64,000 nucleotides of DNA from Limnohabitans sp. 2KL-1 (GCF_003063435.1 NZ_NESL01000007.1:1-64000); one strand, 5' to 3'. Positions 1 through 9,075 are shown, numbered from the stretch's first letter. Program-made: numbers and translations. Notes: a model not told the origin generated them from the sequence alone.

Positions 1-228
1 GCACTGATTGTTTACCGTGTGATGCGCCAAAGGCTCAAGCAGGCGCAAAGCGAATTGAGCCCGGAGCGGGCATTGGAGCAGCTGCGAAGAATCCAGCGAC
101 ACAAGGTGCGCATCAACGAGGCAGAACTCATTGAAGGGGTGAGCGCAATCAACGATGCACAGGCGCAAGTGTTGGGCGCGTTGAAGGTAAAACATCCGGA
201 GAAAAAAGAACAGATGAAGTTGTTGTAG
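1..228 (+). pseudogene. IS transposase, C-terminal end (IS1634/IS4-like), cut by window edge
   Basis: The reading frame is open from base 1 (ALIVYRVMRQ...) to a TAG at 226-228, so only the C-terminal 75 or so residues of a transposase are visible. The end of a DDE-type transposase is recognised by its close resemblance to the better preserved tail at 291-686: both carry YRVMRQRLK and LRRIQR at the same spacing, and both end in a hydrophobic QxxLL-type tail. The rest lies upstream of the window, so I cannot tell whether the full element is intact. Family assignment (IS1634-like) is from memory of this tail sequence. Confidence 0.6.
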
Positions 229-290
229 TGGCAAAAATTTAACCGGCTGTATATAAATCAACAACTTATGATGTTTGGTGTCGAACTCGG
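1..290 (+). mobile_element. 3' end of insertion sequence copy 1
   Basis: After the transposase stop there is a 3' non-coding tail that finishes with TGTCGAACTCGGG near 280-292. A near-identical TGTCGAACTCGAGG occurs near 738-751 after the second transposase tail, so this block is probably the shared right-end terminal sequence of the element. The coding sequence of the second, older copy starts immediately after it, which suggests copy 1 inserted into copy 2. Exact ends are uncertain because the left end of copy 1 is outside the window. Confidence 0.5.
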
Positions 291-686
291 GTGGTCACCA
301 ATGTGGCGGACCTTGAACCTGCCGAGATCGTGCAGCGTTACAAGAGCCTGGCCGACATCGAGCGGGGCTTTAGGGTGCTCAAGAGCGAGATTGAGATCGC
401 GCCGGTCTATCACCGCCTGCCTGAGCGCATCCGCGCTCACGCCAGCATTTGCTTCATGGCCTTGATCCTGTACCGCGTGATGCGCCAGCGGCTGAAGGCG
501 GCAGGCCACAGCGCCTCGCCAGAAACGGCCTTGGCCAAACTGCGAAGAATCCAGCGCCAAAGCGTTGCCATCAACCAAGGGGTGCCGGTTTCAGGCATCT
601 CCAATATCCACCGCGAGCAGGCTGACTTGCTGGCGGCGATGAACATCAGAAAGCCCGTGCCGGATGCGCAATTGAGCCTGTTGTAG
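291..686 (+). pseudogene. Second IS transposase, 5'-truncated (IS1634/IS4-like)
   Basis: About 131 codons remain, starting in mid-protein at VTNVADLEPAEIVQRYKSLA and ending with TAG at 684-686. The RYKSLADIERGFRVLKS segment is typical of the region around the last acidic residue of DDE transposases of the IS1634/IS4 group (Y-x7-E-x-FR-type motif). It is homologous to, but clearly diverged from, the tail at 1-228. There is no plausible start or N-terminal half; the sequence immediately upstream is the end of the other IS, so this is a remnant. Confidence 0.65.
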
Positions 687-750
687 TGGAAACTTTTGAA
701 CGGTTTCTAATGAAATCAAGCACTTAGCGCGTTTCGTGTCGAACTCGAGG
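291..750 (+). mobile_element. Truncated insertion sequence copy 2
   Basis: Remnant made of the transposase tail (to 686) plus about 60 bases of 3' end terminating in GTGTCGAACTCGAGG, the same terminal block as in copy 1. The right boundary is fixed on the other side by the point where AMP nucleosidase similarity begins (about 747-750, minus strand), so this IS end is also the truncation point of that gene. Confidence 0.5.
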
Positions 751-1179
751 GGCTCAGGCTGCCTTCCATGTGCGCTTCTTCGGCCCAAGAAAAGTGGATG
801 GGAATCGGCTGGTTGCTGGTGCCCACCTGAAGGCTCACGCCGTGGTTTTGCAGCAGCAGCGCCAGTTGCTGGCGGATGTAAAAAGCGAACAGGTCGGGCC
901 GGGTGAGGGTGGTATCAAAGCGACCCGGCTCGGCCACAAAGCCGTAGCTCAGGCGGCTGTTAAACCCTTCGGCTTTGCGGTTTGCGCTGCTGATCTGCAC
1001 CCGCACAAAGGGTTAAAAAGCCCGCACCCGGGTGTCCGCCATGTCCGCACCCGCTACAAACTCGCGCATGGCCTGGCGCAGGTGGTTCACGCTGTGCTGT
1101 AAATATGCTGCATTTGCGCCAAGGCACTGTCGGCATCGTGGTGCTCGAATGGGGCGATGAAAGGCGGCAGGTGCTGCAT
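747..1179 (-). pseudogene. amn: AMP nucleosidase, N-terminal remnant with stop and frameshift
   Basis: Read on the minus strand from an ATG at 1179, the frames give MQHLPPFIAPF, ALAQMQHIYSTA, then VNHLRQAMREFVAGA, then RAF-stop-PFVRVQISSAN, then RFDTTLTRPDLFAFYIRQQL. This order matches the N-terminal domain of AMP nucleosidase (E. coli Amn has TTTITRPTLFRSYLNEQL at the corresponding place). Two lesions are visible: a one-base loss near 1088-1095 that shifts STA|VNH, and an in-frame TAA at 1015-1013 where a Tyr codon is expected. Similarity stops at about 750 at the IS end, so the catalytic C-terminal domain is gone. It cannot encode a working enzyme. Known role of the family: AMP to adenine plus ribose 5-phosphate. 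Confidence 0.75.
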
Positions 1180-1270
1180 ATGGATTTCCAAAACGCGGTG
1201 AGGGAGTTTAGATCGCTGCAGACGGTCGATTCACCATCGTGAGTCAAATGACCTGGCATTTTCTGTGTTT

Positions 1271-2314
1271 TTACTTCGAATAGCTGTCGCTTGTTATTGT
1301 TACGATCGGAGTGAATCCAAAGGTGTGCTCAATATAATCTTGAAAATATTCAACTGTGCGTTCTTCGACACAGTATTTTTGAGCAAATTTAAAAGCCCTG
1401 TCTGCACACAATCTGAGATGAGTAGGATCATCAAGAAATGACTCCAAGCACTGTTTGAGTGCATGTGCTTGATTTGAGGGAAATAACACAGCAGTGTCTC
1501 CGTGGCGAAGGTAGTCGTGCAATCCAATTGAGTCGGTTGCGATGACTGGTACGCCCAAGTGCATGGCCATCACGGCAGTTACATGACCACACGGTACTTC
1601 TGACCCAATTAAAGGAAGAATCATTGCATCAGCATGAGCAATCAGAGCGGCAGCAAATGTGAAAGATACATGCTGATGGACAGTCACATTTTCTGGAATA
1701 TCTAAATTCAATAAATTTTCAGGATATGCCACCAAATGAAGTCGACAGTTTGGTAATTGAGACATTACCTTCATCAATACACGGTAATCACGGCCTTGGG
1801 AACCGACGGCACAAAGGTAATGAGTATCTTGAATGGGTTTTATTAACTGAGATTTCCTATGTGGTTGAACAGCCCAGTGGAGTACATCAATTCGTTTTGG
1901 ATCAAGACTAAAAATATGCGAGTAAAGTTCCTTTTCCATTGATGAAAAAACGGTAAATCGATCTATTGATTGAAATGCTCGAGTCATCAGCATTTGCCGG
2001 CGAGAACTGGGGAGTTGTGTAAAGTTGAACGAAAAGGCTAAATGTGGAGTTTTTTTGAGTCGACCGAAAGCAAGGGTACTAGCATACATCGCTGGGCGAG
2101 GACCATGAGAAACCAATAATGATGGCTTTTCACAGGTGTAAGATACAGCAGACCATGCTGCATAAAGACGCCGAATTGTAGTATTGCCAGGTAATTTAGC
2201 AATGTAAGGCCATGCTTGTGAAGAGGAATGGATCCAATTTAGCTTTGAATCGATAATTTGTTCTTTTAGCCAATTCCATTCGCAGTGTAGTTCGCTATGA
2301 TTAACTATTTGCAT
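1271..2314 (-). CDS. Glycosyltransferase, GT-B fold (GT4-like)
   Basis: Protein of 347 residues that probably transfers a sugar onto a lipid-linked EPS intermediate at the cytoplasmic face. The C-terminal half has a GT-B donor-site pattern (AVMAMHLGVPVIATDSIGLH followed by LRHGDTAVLFP), which is the usual last motif of GT4 enzymes, but the glutamate that normally opens the EX7E motif is not obvious. The N-terminal half is less conserved. It lies 23 bases downstream of the GT4 gene at 2338-3603 on the same strand, so the two are likely co-transcribed. Base composition is strongly AT-rich, unlike the rest of the window. Substrate cannot be predicted. Confidence 0.7.
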   Translation of the reverse strand: MQIVNHSELHCEWNWLKEQIIDSKLNWIHSSSQAWPYIAKLPGNTTIRRLYAAWSAVSYTCEKPSLLVSHGPRPAMYASTLAFGRLKKTPHLAFSFNFTQLPSSRRQMLMTRAFQSIDRFTVFSSMEKELYSHIFSLDPKRIDVLHWAVQPHRKSQLIKPIQDTHYLCAVGSQGRDYRVLMKVMSQLPNCRLHLVAYPENLLNLDIPENVTVHQHVSFTFAAALIAHADAMILPLIGSEVPCGHVTAVMAMHLGVPVIATDSIGLHDYLRHGDTAVLFPSNQAHALKQCLESFLDDPTHLRLCADRAFKFAQKYCVEERTVEYFQDYIEHTFGFTPIVTITSDSYSK

Positions 2315-2337
2315 GAAGTTTAAATGTTAAAGTAAAT

Positions 2338-3603
2338 TTATTTAGATAAAATTTTTCTATACAACATAATTGCTTGTTGTATTTTACTTGTCCAGCTGAA
2401 ATTATTTTCTGAAATTTTTCTACAAAACATAGCCTTTTTTTTCCATTGTTCCGGTTGTTTAACAATATCTTCAAAACATCCGGCCAAACTTTTAACCACA
2501 CCTCCCCAATTTGTCATTGGGATAAGCTTTCCGACATCATCTGTAACGATTTCTGCTGGTCCTCCAAAGTTTAAGGCAATTACTGGACGCCCAACAGACA
2601 TTGCTTCCAAGAGAACTGCGCCACCGGATTCGCGAACTGATGGTAAACAAAGAGCGTGAGAATACTTTAATTTTTCTGCAACTTGCATAGACGTCAATGC
2701 CCCATGAAAAAATACATTTGAATGTATACCTATCTGCTTTGCCATATTCTCCAATTCGGCACGTTGTGAGCCCTCACCAACAATATCGAGTTGAATGTTA
2801 ATATTTTTAATTGCTGTTGCCACGGCTTGCAATAGCATTGCAACACCTTTAAAAGGAACTAGGCGTCCAACATAAACTATTTTTAGTGGAATCAACTTTG
2901 ATGGAAAATCAGGCCAAGGTTCCTCCTTAAAAAGCGCAGGAACAACACCATTCTCTATCATTTTGATGCATTTATGATGATATGATTTTGGTATACCTTT
3001 GAAGGTTGCTTCGGTAGCTACTAATATTGCCTCAGCGTTACCTAAGGTTCCATATAACCATTGAGGAATTCTCGCGAGATTACGTATTGGATATAACCAA
3101 CTTGAATCTGCACGCATGATTTCCGAAAAATTTCTTGGATTGGGCATATTCCCATTCCAAGGTCCCAGAACTAATGGAAGGTTTAATGAATGAAGCCGAG
3201 TAGCAATCTTTGGAGAAACTGGAGTTGGAACATGAACAATGTTCCAGTGATAAACTTTCTGTTTTAGTTTAAGTAATTTGACTGCTGTGTAATCATATAC
3301 ATAAGTGTCTAAAGAAGAAATTAAAAAAGCAGCATGTTCACTACGCGGAAATAACTTTACCGCCATACGATATAAGGGGCCCGCGAACCACTCAGTATCA
3401 ATAAAAATGATTTCAGTGTTTAAAAATGGTGCTCCTACTTCTTCTAATGCGATTTTATTGCGAATATGAGTCACTAAGGTAACGGGTACAAGTTTTGATA
3501 AATTGATATACCATTGCCAACCAATTTGAGATACGGATTCGCCGCGTGGCGCACATTGGTAAGCACAAAGCAAGACTCTCGGCGTAGACAGTGAAGTGTC
3601 CAA
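2338..3603 (-). CDS. Glycosyltransferase family 4
   Basis: 421 residues. The C-terminal Rossmann domain shows IVYVGRLVPFKGVAMLLQA and the EX7E donor-binding motif RESGGAVLLEAMSVGRPVIA with GGPAEIV, diagnostic of retaining GT4 enzymes. The start is taken as TTG at 3603: a strong Shine-Dalgarno AAGGAG lies 6 bases upstream on the minus strand, and no in-frame ATG sits close by. First gene of a two-gene minus-strand unit with the glycosyltransferase at 1271-2314. AT-rich like its neighbours, suggesting acquisition. Acceptor and donor sugars unknown. Confidence 0.85.
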   Translation of the reverse strand: MDTSLSTPRVLLCAYQCAPRGESVSQIGWQWYINLSKLVPVTLVTHIRNKIALEEVGAPFLNTEIIFIDTEWFAGPLYRMAVKLFPRSEHAAFLISSLDTYVYDYTAVKLLKLKQKVYHWNIVHVPTPVSPKIATRLHSLNLPLVLGPWNGNMPNPRNFSEIMRADSSWLYPIRNLARIPQWLYGTLGNAEAILVATEATFKGIPKSYHHKCIKMIENGVVPALFKEEPWPDFPSKLIPLKIVYVGRLVPFKGVAMLLQAVATAIKNINIQLDIVGEGSQRAELENMAKQIGIHSNVFFHGALTSMQVAEKLKYSHALCLPSVRESGGAVLLEAMSVGRPVIALNFGGPAEIVTDDVGKLIPMTNWGGVVKSLAGCFEDIVKQPEQWKKKAMFCRKISENNFSWTSKIQQAIMLYRKILSK

Positions 3604-3848
3604 AGATGACTCCTTAGTAGTGGTTGCGAATTTTACTCAATCTATGTTATCATAAATAAGAAAACTAATTCAAAAATGTTAAAATTCTTTGTCTTTTGAT
3701 GTTCAAAAATTATGATTTTGAGAAGTAAAAACTAAAAATTGAAGTAGAAGAGCCACATGGTTTGTTGCAAGTCGTAAACATTCAAATGTTAAAATTTTAA
3801 ATGGTTTTAAAATAATTAAATTTTTTGAGTTAATAATGGGGAAATAAA
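3604..3848. other. AT-rich divergent intergenic region
   Basis: 245 bases between the minus-strand glycosyltransferase pair and the plus-strand acyltransferase. It should hold both promoters, but the stretch is so AT-rich that no -35/-10 pair stands out. It contains the 13-base direct repeat listed separately. Confidence 0.4.
3674..3796 (+). repeat. Direct repeat AAATGTTAAAATT, two copies
   Basis: AAATGTTAAAATT is found at 3674-3686 and again at 3784-3796, each preceded by TTCA(A). Perfect over 13 bases, 110 bases apart, between divergent genes. In such AT-rich DNA chance is a real possibility; a shared regulatory site is the alternative. Confidence 0.3.
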
Positions 3849-4859
3849 ATGAATAAAGAATATTTAAACTATATTAATAATTTTAGAGGTTTTGTTATTA
3901 TTTTAATAGTTGGGGTTCATTGTCTTAGTTCGCAATTGCTGCAATGGACGAGTTCAAGTGACACCAGATATTTTCTACATTCGTTATTGCATGGGTCGTC
4001 AGTTTTTTATATTTTCATAGCGGGATTTCTATTTCAATTTCTAATTGATAAATATAACTACTTTGACTATTTAAGCCAGAAATTTAAATTCATCCTTTTG
4101 CCTTACTTGTTTTTATCTGTTCCGGCTATTTTGGATGAGATTTATTCTCCAAAAGAAATATACGCAAGTCTTCCAGTTTGGAAGCAAGTTTTAATTTATT
4201 ATTCGACGGGCATTCATATGTCACATTTTTGGTTCATTCCAATGATTTTGATATACTATCTAATCTCTCCCATTTTTGTGATAATTAACAAGAATTATAA
4301 AAATTATCTGGTCATTCCATTCTTAATGATCTTGACCGTAATTATTCCTCGCGAAATTAGCCCGGTTCATAATCCATTCTTGAGTGGAATGCATTTCTTG
4401 GGATTTTATGTTTTTGGAATGTGGATCTCATGCAGAAGAAAAGAAATTTTAAATTTATCTAATTATTATTTTTATGGATTTATATTGTTCGTGATAATAT
4501 TTTTTTGTTCATGGATTATGAGTTTCTATCAAAACAAAAGTGAATATTTTTTGCAATTTTTATACGTAATAAAATTTAGTGTCATGTGTGTCGTTATATT
4601 AATGTTTTTTTACAAATACGATCAAAAAATGGGTCGGGCTATGAATTTTTTGGCTGCACCAAGTTTTGGTATATATTTTTTACATAATTATTTAATAGTG
4701 CTGGGGGAAAAAATTCTCATGAGAATGAATATACAGATAGAAGGTGGCTTAGTGAAATTTGGGGTCTCTATTATCCTGGTCACGGTATTGTCATATTTTC
4801 TTGTGAGATTGACAAAAATGATGCTAGGTAAAAGCAGTAAAATATTTATAGGATGTTGA
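3849..4859 (+). CDS. Acyltransferase 3 family membrane protein
   Basis: 336-residue protein with about ten predicted membrane segments. The N-terminus INNFRGFVIILIVGVHC carries the R...H arrangement of family 3 acyltransferases (NodX/OafA/WcaH-like), which move acetyl or other acyl groups onto membrane-linked sugars. Start ATG at 3849 follows GGGGAAATAAA. It stands alone on the plus strand between two minus-strand genes, 3 bases from the convergent Wzy-like gene. Very AT-rich with Ile/Phe/Lys-heavy composition. Likely role (inference): acetylation or succinylation of the EPS repeat unit. Confidence 0.8.
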   Translation: MNKEYLNYINNFRGFVIILIVGVHCLSSQLLQWTSSSDTRYFLHSLLHGSSVFYIFIAGFLFQFLIDKYNYFDYLSQKFKFILLPYLFLSVPAILDEIYSPKEIYASLPVWKQVLIYYSTGIHMSHFWFIPMILIYYLISPIFVIINKNYKNYLVIPFLMILTVIIPREISPVHNPFLSGMHFLGFYVFGMWISCRRKEILNLSNYYFYGFILFVIIFFCSWIMSFYQNKSEYFLQFLYVIKFSVMCVVILMFFYKYDQKMGRAMNFLAAPSFGIYFLHNYLIVLGEKILMRMNIQIEGGLVKFGVSIILVTVLSYFLVRLTKMMLGKSSKIFIGC

Positions 4860-4862
4860 AAA

Positions 4863-6251
4863 TTATGAAATAACATAATTGAATGTTTTTTTGCTTTTTG
4901 AGGATGTTGGTTCGAATTGGTTTTGATCATTTATTTCAGTTGATCTATTTTTTATGCTTTCACCCCATCCTAAAAGTAAAAATAGCATAGGTTCTGTTTG
5001 CACTCCCATATAAACAGTTGCAAAAGATATAAAGCAAATAAGATAAACGCCACAAAAAGTAAAGCCAATTGGAATATTGCCGGGTGGACTTTTCAAGCCA
5101 AATTTAATTTGAGAAACAATTGCATAAAAAAATATACCGATAAAACAAGCTGGTGCTAATATTCCGTGTTGTAATGCCATCAGAAAAAATGCATTATCAA
5201 CTGATTCCATGCCACGAACTTTTGGCACTGTAGTTAACCCCCACCCTGTATAGTATTTTTCTTCGAGGTATCCCTTGTATTTATCGAGCATCACGGATCG
5301 ATACAACATTGTTTGTGCTTCCGCACTAAGAACTTCACCTTCACCTGCAGTTGTGTAAGCTTCCATGGCAACTTTGCCGATGGCACCACCCAATACAAAT
5401 GAACCTAAAAGAATTCCTAGCCATAGTTTTTTATTTTTAAAATTTCCAATCATAGCTAAACCCGCACCTGCAAAACCACCAATCCATGGACCTCTAGATA
5501 TGGTTAAAAGTGCCATTAATATGAGCGCAATAGAGATTCGATATTTAAAAGGGATGGGTATAAAGAAGCTAATTTTATCAAGATAGTTCCATATGCCAAA
5601 TTGGGGTTTATCCCATTCACCTATCCAGCATAACCACCTGTGAAGTCTGTAAACGGTGACAACCATGATGCAAGCCAAAATCGGGTGTTCAAATGTACCT
5701 GCAGTTCTTGCTAGACCCCATCGCACAGATAAACCACTCCATGCATCAGGGAAGAAGCGTGAGAGCAACTGAAAAATAGGGTTGACCCAAAATTTAGCCT
5801 CATATAAAAACATGGGAAACATAAACATGAACATCAGTACAAATGTTTTGGCTGTAGCTGTGTCCATTTTTCTTGTATCAATGAGATATTTCCCGATCAT
5901 GTACGGACCTATCAAAGTTGATAACATATAAAATAAAAAATTTTGCGCATCAGAATAACCACGCCCTAAAAAATCATTTATAACACGTATGACAACATAA
6001 ATTGAAAGTAAAATTTCCATCCGACCGAATTTAAACTTATCACGATAATCACGAATAAGTATGTAAAGAATGGGAAGAATAGCCGCCTGCATGAAATTAG
6101 GATCTGGCAGGCCCGGAATATTCACCCAAAACATAAATGGCATGAATAAGAAAAAAGGAATTAAAACTTTTAAAAAAGTTTCCTGAGGACCTTTTTTTAT
6201 GAGCATGACTATTGACAAGTACATGGCGATAAATACGATGTATCTAGTCAT
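4863..6251 (-). CDS. O-antigen ligase/Wzy-like polysaccharide polymerase
   Basis: 462 residues, almost entirely hydrophobic segments (roughly 11-12 TM helices) with a larger periplasmic loop in the C-terminal third, the general plan of Wzy polymerases and WaaL ligases. The segment AGTFEHPILACIMVVTVYR and the loop following TISRGPWIGG resemble the O-antigen ligase-like (Wzy_C) family. In the context of a flippase, Wza and Wzc, the EPS repeat-unit polymerase is the likely role. Assignment rests on topology and context more than on conserved residues. Divergent from the wza-like gene. Confidence 0.7.
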   Translation of the reverse strand: MTRYIVFIAMYLSIVMLIKKGPQETFLKVLIPFFLFMPFMFWVNIPGLPDPNFMQAAILPILYILIRDYRDKFKFGRMEILLSIYVVIRVINDFLGRGYSDAQNFLFYMLSTLIGPYMIGKYLIDTRKMDTATAKTFVLMFMFMFPMFLYEAKFWVNPIFQLLSRFFPDAWSGLSVRWGLARTAGTFEHPILACIMVVTVYRLHRWLCWIGEWDKPQFGIWNYLDKISFFIPIPFKYRISIALILMALLTISRGPWIGGFAGAGLAMIGNFKNKKLWLGILLGSFVLGGAIGKVAMEAYTTAGEGEVLSAEAQTMLYRSVMLDKYKGYLEEKYYTGWGLTTVPKVRGMESVDNAFFLMALQHGILAPACFIGIFFYAIVSQIKFGLKSPPGNIPIGFTFCGVYLICFISFATVYMGVQTEPMLFLLLGWGESIKNRSTEINDQNQFEPTSSKSKKTFNYVIS

Positions 6252-6414
6252 GTGTTGCTTGAATTAGGTTGTGGGTTGTCAAAAAGATGAATTGGATGAT
6301 AAACTGTTGAGCTAACAATCTGTATATTTATTTTTTATCAAAAACAACAGATATAAAAAAATAAAATTAAATAATTTAATTTTTTTGATTTTAATGATTT
6401 CATGGTTAATAAAT
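6252..6414. other. Divergent promoter region, wzy-like/wza-like
   Basis: About 160 very AT-rich bases separating the minus-strand polymerase from the plus-strand export lipoprotein. This marks the abrupt change from AT-rich to GC-richer DNA, which occurs inside the first 100 bases of the next gene. No individual promoter element is convincing. Confidence 0.35.
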
Positions 6415-7404
6415 ATGAAATTTATATTCCATTGTGTTTTCTTTCTGCTGGCGTTGTGGTTGACAGGGTGTCGCAGCCTGCCGCCAGACCCCAATTTCAA
6501 ACCGATAGAAAAATCCGCTCAACCAATTTTGAGTAGCACTGAGGATCTGGCGTTGCTAGAAGAGACTGAAAACCCGGTTTATACAATTGGTAGCGGTGAT
6601 GTATTGAAGTTAGATGTGCATGCTCGAGCGGATGTTTCCGGAAAATTTGTGGTGGGACCCGATGGAAAAATCACAGTTCCGTTGGTAGGGGACATGCTGA
6701 TCAAGGACAAAACACGGAATGAAGCGCTGGCAGCTATACGCAGTGAATTGCTTAAATATTTCACGTCACCCCATGCCACCTTGGCTATTGACGAATACCC
6801 CTCTAATCAGATCACTGTTTTAGGGCGCGTTGAAAAAGCCGGCGCCATGAAATTTGCACATGCCCCCACGTTGATTGATGTGTTGGCGAACGCAGGTGCC
6901 ATGCCATTGCTGGACAAACAAGCCACCCTGTCGCGTTGCGCCATCATTCGGGGGCGCAACAAACTCATTTGGGTGGACTTGAAGGCCTTGCTCAACGGTG
7001 ATGTGAACTACAACATTCGCATGAAAAAAGGGGACATCGTCTATATCCCCGATTCGTCGGATACATCGGTCTATGTCATGGGGGCCGTCGGGCGCCCGGG
7101 TTCTTACCGCATGACACCACGGATGACTGTGTTGGATGCCATTGCTCAAGCCGGAGGGTTGACTGAAAACGCCAAATCGGACCGCATCGGTCTTTACAGA
7201 GCCGGTACCAAACAAGTGGAGTACGTGACATGGTCAGACCTGATCACGGCAGACCGAACTAAAAACTACGCCATGGAAGATGGCGATGTTTTGTTTGTAC
7301 CCAATACCGGATTGAGCGACTTTGGATATGTGATGAAACAAATTGCCCCTGCCATCTCCATTTTTACTTTTGGATTGACATTGGATTCCTTGGTGACCAA
7401 ATGA
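6415..7404 (+). CDS. Polysaccharide export outer-membrane lipoprotein (Wza-like)
   Basis: Starting at ATG 6415 gives a 329-residue lipoprotein: a 16-residue signal with lipobox LTGC, so Cys17 would be lipidated. Earlier in-frame starts at 6385 (TTG) and 6394 (ATG) only lengthen the signal. The poly_export domain begins YTIGSGDVLKLDVHARADVS, followed by SLBB-type repeats (ITVLGRVEKAGAMKF and VYVMGAVGRPGSYRM...LDAIAQAGGLTENA). Family role: octameric outer-membrane channel for EPS, working with the Wzc-like protein at 17937. First gene of a long plus-strand run with ATGA overlap to the next gene. Confidence 0.9.
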   Translation: MKFIFHCVFFLLALWLTGCRSLPPDPNFKPIEKSAQPILSSTEDLALLEETENPVYTIGSGDVLKLDVHARADVSGKFVVGPDGKITVPLVGDMLIKDKTRNEALAAIRSELLKYFTSPHATLAIDEYPSNQITVLGRVEKAGAMKFAHAPTLIDVLANAGAMPLLDKQATLSRCAIIRGRNKLIWVDLKALLNGDVNYNIRMKKGDIVYIPDSSDTSVYVMGAVGRPGSYRMTPRMTVLDAIAQAGGLTENAKSDRIGLYRAGTKQVEYVTWSDLITADRTKNYAMEDGDVLFVPNTGLSDFGYVMKQIAPAISIFTFGLTLDSLVTK

Positions 7405-8447
7405 CAAACGAGACCAACTCAGCCTGCACCAATTTGAATGAGCCCTTGACCGTATCGGTCGTCATCATTGGTCGCAATGAGGGGCAGCGACTCACCAAGT
7501 GCATTCAATCTGTTCAATCGGCAGATTGGAAGAAGCATTCGTATGAGCTCATTTATGTGGACTCGAACTCCAGCGATGGAAGTTTGCAAAACGCCAAAGA
7601 ACTCGGAGCAAACGTAGCAAAACTGGATGATCCATCCCCCAGTGCAGGCAAGGCGCGAAACCTCGGCTGGAGAATGGCCAAGGCCCCATTGATTCTGTTT
7701 TTAGATGGCGATACGCAGCTGCATCCAAATTTTGTAAACCATGCTTTGAGTGTCTTGAAAGACCCAGAGACATGTGCGGCGTTTGGTCGTTTGAAAGAGG
7801 TGCATCCAGAAAAGTCAATCTACATCCGTGTCATGGATCTTGATTGGGTATTTCCTCTTGGCAAAACATTGTTTTTTGGCGGCAATGTTTTGGTCAGGCG
7901 TTGCGCAATTGCCGGTGTGGATGGCTTCGATCCGACATTGAAAGCAGGCGAAGAACCGGAAATGTGTGCTCGCTTACGAGCAGGTGGGTGGAAAATTGAA
8001 CACATTGATGTCCCGATGGCAACACATGATTTGGCTATCACCACATTCAAAGCCTATTGGCTAAGGGCTTACCGTTCAGGCATTGCCTATGCAGAGGTGG
8101 CTGAACGCATGCGTGTGCGTGGTGACCCTCTGTGGCAACACGACGCCAAGCGCGATTTCCGGCATGGCTTGTTGTTCACGTTCACACCCATTTTGATGTG
8201 GGTGCACCCCTTGGTGACGCTGGCCGTGCTAATGGCTGCATTGGCAGTGCTGGCGCGTACGGCCAAGCGCTGCGCCTGGAAGGCGCCTGGCCAGACTCTG
8301 TTGTGTTGGCAATATGCGGCGCATGTCTTGTTCCAAAAAATCCCGGCATTTTTTGGACAACTGCAATGGCGACGAGCCCAACGCCAGCACGCAGAAATCC
8401 AAATGGTCGAATACAAGCAGGCGGTAAAGAGTGATGACAAGCCCTAA
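7401..8447 (+). CDS. Glycosyltransferase family 2
   Basis: 348 residues; GT-A fold. SVVIIGRNEGQRLTKCIQSV is the nucleotide-binding strand, YVDSNSSDGS the first acidic motif and LFLDGDTQL the DxD-like motif that binds the metal-sugar nucleotide. GEEPEMCARLRAGGWKI contains the downstream acidic residue. One or two hydrophobic segments near the C-terminus (HPLVTLAVLMAALAVL) suggest membrane anchoring. Translationally coupled to the Wza-like gene (ATGA at 7401-7404) and overlapping the next gene. Confidence 0.85.
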   Translation: MTNETNSACTNLNEPLTVSVVIIGRNEGQRLTKCIQSVQSADWKKHSYELIYVDSNSSDGSLQNAKELGANVAKLDDPSPSAGKARNLGWRMAKAPLILFLDGDTQLHPNFVNHALSVLKDPETCAAFGRLKEVHPEKSIYIRVMDLDWVFPLGKTLFFGGNVLVRRCAIAGVDGFDPTLKAGEEPEMCARLRAGGWKIEHIDVPMATHDLAITTFKAYWLRAYRSGIAYAEVAERMRVRGDPLWQHDAKRDFRHGLLFTFTPILMWVHPLVTLAVLMAALAVLARTAKRCAWKAPGQTLLCWQYAAHVLFQKIPAFFGQLQWRRAQRQHAEIQMVEYKQAVKSDDKP

Positions 8448-9075
8448 AAGTCAAGGCATCAAACGCTGGCTGGTCATAGCACTGCAACCTGTGGCCAGAC
8501 TTTGGCGCGCAGTGTTCGTCGAGCGTGTGGTGCGCGTGTGGGCACTGGCACGATTGCAAGAAGGGTTGGGGCACGCCATAGACTCTTCAAATGTGCTTTT
8601 GGGTACGGTCGAACTGCAGGGCACGCGTCGAGTGAGCCTGGGGAAAAGGGCCATGATCTATCCGGGTGTTTATTTGGAAACGCAGGGTGAAGGTCGAATC
8701 GACATCGGTGACGATGTTGTGCTTTCACGCGGTGTTCACCTTGTGGCTTTTCAGCACATTGTTTTAGGTGATGGCGTGATGGTGGGCGAATACAGCAGCG
8801 TTAGAGATGCCGATCACCGGCGCAGTGAATCGGCCATGCGCTACAGCGGTCACATCAGCGCACCGATCCGCGTCGAGCGCAATGTCTGGATTGCCCGTGG
8901 CGTCACGGTTCTCAAAGGCGTGACCCTGGGTGAAGGGGCCGTGGTCGGAGCCAATGCCGTGGTCACGCGCGATGTGCCGCCCCAATGTGTGGTGGCAGGC
9001 ATTCCAGCCAAGCCACTTCCGGTTGATTTTCGAAAAGCACCACCCGTCGTGGCCACCAAGGACATGTCAACATGA
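8434..9075 (+). CDS. Hexapeptide-repeat acyltransferase (LbH)
   Basis: 213 residues from ATG 8434 (a GTG lies one codon upstream at 8431). The protein has imperfect hexapeptide turns from about residue 60 on (GVYLETQGEGRIDIGDDVVL) and the typical C-terminal WIARGVTVLKGVTLGEGAVV-GANAVVTRDVPPQCVVAGIPAK of WbbJ/CysE-like O-acetyltransferases, where acetyl-CoA sits between coils of the trimer. The His in DADHRR may be catalytic. Overlaps the upstream GT2 gene by 14 bases and the downstream GT4 gene by 4. Likely acetylates a sugar in the repeat unit (inference). Confidence 0.85.
   Translation: MTSPKSQGIKRWLVIALQPVARLWRAVFVERVVRVWALARLQEGLGHAIDSSNVLLGTVELQGTRRVSLGKRAMIYPGVYLETQGEGRIDIGDDVVLSRGVHLVAFQHIVLGDGVMVGEYSSVRDADHRRSESAMRYSGHISAPIRVERNVWIARGVTVLKGVTLGEGAVVGANAVVTRDVPPQCVVAGIPAKPLPVDFRKAPPVVATKDMST

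Noticed and set aside
770..1102. Possible plus-strand gene in the IS border
   Set aside because: The minus strand shows specific AMP nucleosidase similarity across the same bases, so the plus frame is a shadow.
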